A stretch of 18,221 nucleotides of DNA, taken from NCBI GenBank assembly GCA_934462945.1, contig CAKSJF010000048.1:1-18221 (forward strand), read 5' to 3'. The stretch's first letter is position 1. Every line of letters starts with the position of its first letter. Of this stretch, positions 14,695 through 18,221 are shown in pieces. This stretch comes from an uncultured Clostridia bacterium. GTDB lineage: Bacteria; Bacillota; Clostridia; UBA1381. The notes beneath the pieces are model-generated. The model ran no database searches. It was not told where the DNA came from and saw only the letters and a program-made list of their open reading frames with translations. A program made the translations under genes and the position numbers.

Positions 14695-16116
14695 TTAGAT
14701 GATGGAAAGGTTATCAACCAATACGCAGCGTCTTTGTCTTGTAAAGCTCCGCGCAGAGGTGATTCCCTCGCCGGTCGGCCCTGCAATGGTAAAGGTTGTA
14801 TGTCCTTCGCTATTAAATCCAATGCCTGCATAGCTCGGTGCATTCTTCACGAAAATTGTGGTGCAGATTGCCTTTGCATATGCTGTCATATGATCTACAT
14901 TTTTGGAATGGAGATGTGCGGAATGGCGGTTTCCATGCTCCGCTTTCACTGCCATTTCCATTGCGTCCTCAAAGGTCTGACAGCGAACGATTGCCAGAAT
15001 CGGCATCATCAGCTCGGTCTGTACAAACGGATGAGAAAATTCTGTTTCGCAGATGATGCAGCGGATATCGTCCGACGCCTCAATGCCGATCTGTGCTAAG
15101 ATCTTCTTTGCGTCTCTGCCGACCCAATCCTTATTGATCACTTTTTTCGGTGCATCGCCCGGATTCTTCGGAGGAACATCCTTTAAAACAACATTTACTA
15201 ACTGTTCTGTCTGTGCTGCTGTGAGCATATAGGCACCGTTCTTAAGCATATAGTGAATTAATTCATCTGCCACATTGCTCATGACAAAGCACTCTTTCTC
15301 TGCGATACAAGGCAGGTTATTATCAAAGGTACATCCATCGATAATATCCTTTGCAGCTTTCGGAATATCTGCGGTATCGTCTACCACAACCGGAGGATTG
15401 CCTGCGCCCGCGCCGATTGCCTTTTTCCCGGAGGATAAGAGCATTTTTACAACGCCCGGGCCGCCGGTTGCAACCAACATCCGGACGGACGGATCGTTCA
15501 CCATCAGCTTGGAAGTCTCCATTGTCGGATTTTTCACCGTTGCAACAATATTTTCCGGGCCGCCTGCTGCTAAAACAGCACGGTTTACCAGATCAACCGC
15601 ATAAGCGGAAATTCTCTTTGCATGGGGATGCGGATTGAAAAGAACTCCGTTTCCGCCGGCAAGCATGCTGATACTGTTGCAGATGACGGTACAGCTGGGG
15701 TTGGTGCTCGGAGTGATTGCTCCGATAATGCCATAAGGCGCCATCTCCACCAGCGTTAAGCCGCGGTCCCCGGAGAGTGCTCTTGTTTCCAGATCCTCTG
15801 TTCCCGGTGTTTTATCTGCTACCAGATGATGCTTTAAGGTCTTGTGGTATACATTTCCCATTTTTGTATCCTCAACCGCAAGCTTTGCCATGATTTCTGC
15901 TTCTGCATGGGTCAGCTTTCTGATTTCGGAAATGATGTTTTCTCTTTGTTCTTTATTATAATGACGGAAAAGCTCATATGCTTTATTACAAGCGGCAATG
16001 GCTTCTTCCATTGTATCAAATACGCCCAATTGCTTTCTCTGCGGTTTGGATTCCTTTTCTAAATCCATCTCGGAAAGAACATTTTTCACAATCTGCGCAA
16101 TTTCCTGTTCATTCAC
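14695..16116 (-). CDS. pduP: CoA-acylating aldehyde dehydrogenase (PduP/EutE type)
   Basis: A 473-residue acylating aldehyde dehydrogenase, oxidising an aldehyde to acyl-CoA with NAD and CoA. The catalytic cysteine is C270 in NNLPCIAEKE. The ITPSTNPSCT segment and the GAGAGNPPVVVD motif are typical of PduP/EutE. I chose the GTG at 16114-16116, because AGGAGG lies 10 bases upstream and the protein then begins with the helix NEQEIAQIVKNVLSEM, a classic N-terminal encapsulation peptide; the open frame continues 35 codons upstream, but that part only overlaps the PduO-like gene in another frame. The start overlaps that gene's end by 8 bases, indicating translational coupling. It is the core enzyme of the compartment. 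The substrate may be propionaldehyde or lactaldehyde. Confidence 0.95.
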   Translation of the reverse strand: MNEQEIAQIVKNVLSEMDLEKESKPQRKQLGVFDTMEEAIAACNKAYELFRHYNKEQRENIISEIRKLTHAEAEIMAKLAVEDTKMGNVYHKTLKHHLVADKTPGTEDLETRALSGDRGLTLVEMAPYGIIGAITPSTNPSCTVICNSISMLAGGNGVLFNPHPHAKRISAYAVDLVNRAVLAAGGPENIVATVKNPTMETSKLMVNDPSVRMLVATGGPGVVKMLLSSGKKAIGAGAGNPPVVVDDTADIPKAAKDIIDGCTFDNNLPCIAEKECFVMSNVADELIHYMLKNGAYMLTAAQTEQLVNVVLKDVPPKNPGDAPKKVINKDWVGRDAKKILAQIGIEASDDIRCIICETEFSHPFVQTELMMPILAIVRCQTFEDAMEMAVKAEHGNRHSAHLHSKNVDHMTAYAKAICTTIFVKNAPSYAGIGFNSEGHTTFTIAGPTGEGITSARSFTRQRRCVLVDNLSII

Positions 16117-17059
16117 AGTCTGATAACCTCCTCTCAAGATATAAAGCGGCAAATTCTGCAAAGCCGGTATCCTCCTCGGCAGTTCCGCCCGAAACACCGA
16201 TTCCGCCAATGATTTTTCCATTTGCGATAAGCGGTGTACCGCCGCCTAAGAGACTTAAGCGGTTTTTATCGGTGACGCACAGTCCGTCCAGTGTGCCGCC
16301 GCGAGATTCCTCCAGTGCGGTCTGGGTCGGCATTTTGAGCGCCACTGCGGTGTATGCCTTATCCTGCGCAATCTGACAGCTTGCCAGATACGCGCCGGTC
16401 ATAGAATGTAACAATACCAGATTCGCGCCGGCATCCATAATCGCAACCACAACCTTTTTCCCGAGCTGCTCTGCGCGCTTTTCCACTGCCAGCGACAATT
16501 CCTTTGCAAAATCCAAGGTCAATTCCTGCATAGCCGTACCTTTCTCCGACACGATATTCTGTGCCGGTGCATTTTCACAATACCGCGTCATCGCGTACAT
16601 CAGATCGCTCATGCGGTTTAAGTAAACCATGGTGAGCGCCCGGATTCTGCCGGTCTGCATCACCTTTGCCGCAATCCGCTCCGCCCGGCGGATCACCGTC
16701 CGGGAGAAATTCAGCTGTGCTGACAGCGGATTCTGCCCCAGAGAAATCAAGGTTTCCGGCGCTTTTGCATCGTAAGAATCGGTCATTTGTTCCAATGTGC
16801 TGATACATTCATCGGTGACCGATATTTTTCCGCCGGCAAGTTCCCCCATAATCTGAGACATCTTTTTCTGGATTGCATCCAGATCCGCCCGTAATTCCTT
16901 TTTTCCGGTCTGATTTTTCGCAATGGAAAGCGACGCGCAGAACTCGTCCAGCGTTCCGATTAAATCAATCAGAAAATCCGCCTTGGAAATCCGCTTTTGT
17001 GCAATTGTCTGTGTATAGCCGCGATCGCCATACCCGGTGTACAGCTTTGTCTGCTCCAT
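16109..17059 (-). CDS. PduO-like adenosyltransferase / GlcG-PduOC fusion
   Basis: A 316-residue two-domain protein. Residues 1 to about 170 align with PduO-type ATP:cob(I)alamin adenosyltransferases: YTGYGDRGYTQT near the start, FSRTVIRRAERIA (118-130) and YLNRMSDLMYAMTRY (146-160). Residues about 177-316 are a GlcG/HbpS-like PduOC domain, with the LLGGGTPL and GGIGVSGGT motifs; in some members this domain binds heme or cobalamin. In the usual YTKxGDxG motif the lysine that contacts ATP is missing here (YTGYGD), and the GEVDEL segment reads GTLDEF, so activity is uncertain. Fused PduO occurs in B12-dependent propanediol systems; here no B12 dehydratase gene is in the window. It sits between the aldolase (14-base gap) and the aldehyde dehydrogenase (8-base overlap). 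Confidence 0.88.
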   Translation of the reverse strand: MEQTKLYTGYGDRGYTQTIAQKRISKADFLIDLIGTLDEFCASLSIAKNQTGKKELRADLDAIQKKMSQIMGELAGGKISVTDECISTLEQMTDSYDAKAPETLISLGQNPLSAQLNFSRTVIRRAERIAAKVMQTGRIRALTMVYLNRMSDLMYAMTRYCENAPAQNIVSEKGTAMQELTLDFAKELSLAVEKRAEQLGKKVVVAIMDAGANLVLLHSMTGAYLASCQIAQDKAYTAVALKMPTQTALEESRGGTLDGLCVTDKNRLSLLGGGTPLIANGKIIGGIGVSGGTAEEDTGFAEFAALYLERRLSDCE

Positions 17060-17073
17060 ACCCTACGCCTTTC

Positions 17074-17904
17074 TTATTTATATTGCTCTAAAACCTTTTT
17101 GGTAACGCGTGCAACAATTTCTTCAATGGATGCATCGTCAGACTTGCAGGAGCAGCCGCCGTGCAGCTTTTCCTCTGCCTCTGTCGGAGTTAAATCTTTC
17201 ACAGCGTCTCCGCCCTCGTAGCATGCCGGGCAAAGCTTTTCCATCGGGTGCTTGCCGGGAACGCCGAACTGCTTTCTCAAATCGATCAGCTTCTTCACCT
17301 GTCCGCAGGGGATTTCTTTCTCGCCGCCGAGCATACGTGCGTGGAACAGAAGCTTTGCATAAAATTCTGTGGATTCCATCCGGAAGAATGCAGTGTTTAA
17401 GTCGCAGCCAAAGCTCAGTGCGCCGTGGTTTGCCAACAAAAGTGCATCATAATCCTGAAGATACGGCATTAAGGAATCCGGAATCTCCATGGTGGACGGT
17501 GTGCCGTATTCAGCAATCGGAACAGCGCCTAAGAAGATAACTGCCTCCGGCATGATCAGCTTGTCCAGCGGAATGCCTGCAATTGCAAAGGAAGTAGCAA
17601 TCGGAGGATGTGCGTGAACAACTGCGTTTACGTCCTTTCTCTCCTGATATACTCTCAAATGCATTTTAAATTCGGAGGACGGCTTCCATTTGTTCTGTTC
17701 CTTTAACTGACCCTTGCCGTCTACCTTACAGATCATCTCCGGAGTCATGTAACCCTTAGAAACACCAGTCGGGGTTGCAAAATATGTATCCTCGTCCACC
17801 TTGACAGAAATATTTCCGTCGTTTGCGGCTACGAATCCATCCATGTAAATTCTCCGGCCGATTTCGCAAATCTCTTTTTTGATCTCGTAATCTGATTTCA
17901 CCAT
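17074..17904 (-). CDS. class II aldolase, L-fuculose/rhamnulose-phosphate type, with C-terminal targeting peptide
   Basis: A 276-residue class II (zinc) aldolase of the FucA/AraD family that should split L-fuculose-1-phosphate or L-rhamnulose-1-phosphate into DHAP and L-lactaldehyde. Visible are the NISVK and TPTGVSKG phosphate-site motifs, the catalytic Glu in SSEFKMH (E78), and zinc ligands H98 and H100 in HAHPP and H160 in LLANHGAL. It is longer than plain FucA (about 215 residues). The extra end has four cysteines (CPAC at 225-228, CSC at 251-253) and then an amphipathic helix, SIEEIVARVTKKVLEQY (259-275), which looks like a C-terminal encapsulation peptide. It is the first gene of the operon, with AGGAGG 8 bases before the ATG. 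The family is certain, the choice between fuculose and rhamnulose phosphate open. Confidence 0.93.
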   Translation of the reverse strand: MVKSDYEIKKEICEIGRRIYMDGFVAANDGNISVKVDEDTYFATPTGVSKGYMTPEMICKVDGKGQLKEQNKWKPSSEFKMHLRVYQERKDVNAVVHAHPPIATSFAIAGIPLDKLIMPEAVIFLGAVPIAEYGTPSTMEIPDSLMPYLQDYDALLLANHGALSFGCDLNTAFFRMESTEFYAKLLFHARMLGGEKEIPCGQVKKLIDLRKQFGVPGKHPMEKLCPACYEGGDAVKDLTPTEAEEKLHGGCSCKSDDASIEEIVARVTKKVLEQYK

Positions 17905-17944
17905 AACTTAACCTCCTGACCAAATAAAATTGGTTTTATTTTGT

Positions 17945-17986
17945 TTTCTTTGGTTTCTTCTTTGATTATACCCCAAAACAAAGAAA
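17945..17986. promoter_or_regulatory. possible operator repeats of the BMC operon
   Basis: TTTCTTTG occurs at 17945-17952, TTCTTTG again at 17958-17964, and the inverse CAAAGAA at 17979-17985. The last two flank the -10 box with 14 bases between them. Repeated short motifs around the promoter are usual for DeoR-type repressors, and a deoR gene ends this operon. The match is visible; binding is inferred, and the T-rich base composition makes chance repeats possible. Confidence 0.4.
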
Positions 17987-17993
17987 TTGTAAA
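17965..17993 (-). promoter_or_regulatory. promoter of the BMC operon
   Basis: The -35 TTTACA (17988-17993), a 17-base spacer and a perfect -10 TATAAT (17965-17970) on the minus strand. Transcription should start near 17958, giving a leader of about 54 bases before the aldolase start codon. Confidence 0.88.
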
Positions 17994-18030
17994 GTCTTTT
18001 TTGAAAAAAAACTTGATTTTTTCTGAATTT

Positions 18031-18098
18031 TTGCCGTTTTGTTAAATCTGTATATAAATATGAGGGAATTTTTGTATAATCGATTGACAAAACGGCAA
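18031..18098. promoter_or_regulatory. paired inverted operator-like sites
   Basis: TTGCCGTTTTGTTAA (18031-18045) recurs in inverted orientation at 18084-18098 as TTGACAAAACGGCAA. The two share 14 of 15 positions and are 12-bp perfect in their core, with centres roughly 55 bp apart. The second copy overlaps the -35 and spacer of the plus-strand promoter. This suggests a repressor binding two sites and looping, controlling the divergent gene and perhaps also the BMC operon. Confidence 0.55.
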
Positions 18099-18112
18099 TT
18101 TCGAGATATATT
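18084..18112 (+). promoter_or_regulatory. divergent promoter for the gene at the right edge
   Basis: A perfect -35 TTGACA (18084-18089), a 17-base spacer and -10 TATATT (18107-18112). Start of transcription is expected near 18119, just before the hairpin at 18124. Confidence 0.85.
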
Positions 18113-18123
18113 AAAGAGGATGG

Positions 18124-18162
18124 GACAATCCCTCAGTCTGCTTTGCAGACTGAGGGATTGTC
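18124..18162. repeat. perfect 18-bp inverted repeat in the leader
   Basis: GACAATCCCTCAGTCTGC (18124-18141) and its exact reverse complement (18145-18162) are separated by TTT. There is no T-run on the plus side, so it is not a simple terminator. It falls in the leader of the divergent transcript, about 25 bases before the ribosome binding site. Its right arm resembles the end of the repeat at 70-85, which points to a dispersed palindromic element. Confidence 0.85.
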
Positions 18163-18200
18163 AAATTGTCAGATTGCCAAAATAGCAAAGGAGAATATGT

Positions 18201-18221
18201 ATGCTTCATACAGATCAAAAA
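18201..18221 (+). CDS. start of a divergent gene, truncated by window edge
   Basis: Only seven codons are present (MLHTDQK). An AAAGGAG ribosome binding site (18187-18193) lies 7 bases before this ATG; another ATG at 18197 in a different frame is too close to that site. The gene follows a strong promoter. Nothing can be said of the product. Confidence 0.45.

Noticed and set aside
16117..16221. 35-codon extension of the aldehyde dehydrogenase
   Set aside because: It overlaps the PduO-like gene in another frame; the GTG at 16116 has a strong ribosome binding site and starts directly with the encapsulation helix.
17908..18090. Open frame of 60 codons on the minus strand upstream of the aldolase
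   Set aside because: It covers the AT-rich promoter region, including a good -10/-35, has no ribosome binding site and a low-complexity Lys/Asn-rich product.

Overview
This window looks like chromosomal DNA of an anaerobic, probably gut-associated Clostridia-type Firmicute. The signs are a T-box riboswitch leader, Gram-positive style ribosome binding sites, an SLH-domain surface protein, a small four-cysteine protein resembling the clostridial DUF6472 family, and an MsmK/UgpC-type sugar ABC ATPase. The species cannot be fixed from the sequence alone.

Right half (about 8250 to 18000, all minus strand): one leftward operon of 13 genes encoding a bacterial microcompartment (BMC) and its cargo. 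A strong promoter (TTTACA-17-TATAAT) at 17965-17993 starts it. The order is class II sugar-phosphate aldolase, PduO-like adenosyltransferase/GlcG fusion, CoA-acylating aldehyde dehydrogenase, Zn alcohol dehydrogenase, four BMC-H hexamer proteins, PduL phosphotransacylase, a EutN/CcmL vertex protein, PduS flavo-iron-sulfur protein, PduT-type shell trimer and a DeoR-family regulator, then a terminator. The content matches the L-fucose/L-rhamnose class of BMC. The aldolase would release DHAP and L-lactaldehyde; the dehydrogenases and PduL would turn the aldehyde, or propionaldehyde made from 1,2-propanediol, into alcohol, acyl-phosphate and ATP while recycling NAD and CoA inside the shell. No diol dehydratase (glycyl-radical or B12-dependent) is in the window, although the PduO-like gene hints at B12. 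Four cargo enzymes carry amphipathic encapsulation-peptide-like ends: three at the N-terminus, the aldolase at the C-terminus.

Middle (3834 to 8148): a secreted SLH protein with a PstS-like substrate-binding domain (minus), converging on a shared bidirectional terminator with a lone CUT1-type sugar ABC ATPase (plus); then a D-alanyl-D-alanine carboxypeptidase (minus).

Left (1 to 3803): a T-box-controlled minus-strand operon. Promoter TTGACA-17-TATGAT, then a T-box leader whose TGGT bulge predicts a tRNA with discriminator base A and whose candidate specifier triplets are Ile AUC or Leu CUU, then an unusual XRE-HTH/cupin/acyl-CoA synthetase fusion, an overlapping amidohydrolase_2 gene, and an overlapping 58-residue Cys protein. 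The extreme left end holds part of a structured repeat.

Right edge: a divergent plus-strand gene begins at about 18201. It has a TTGACA-17-TATATT promoter, a near-identical 15-base motif in inverted orientation at two sites, and a perfect 18-bp hairpin in the leader. One arm of that hairpin resembles the repeat at the left end of the window.
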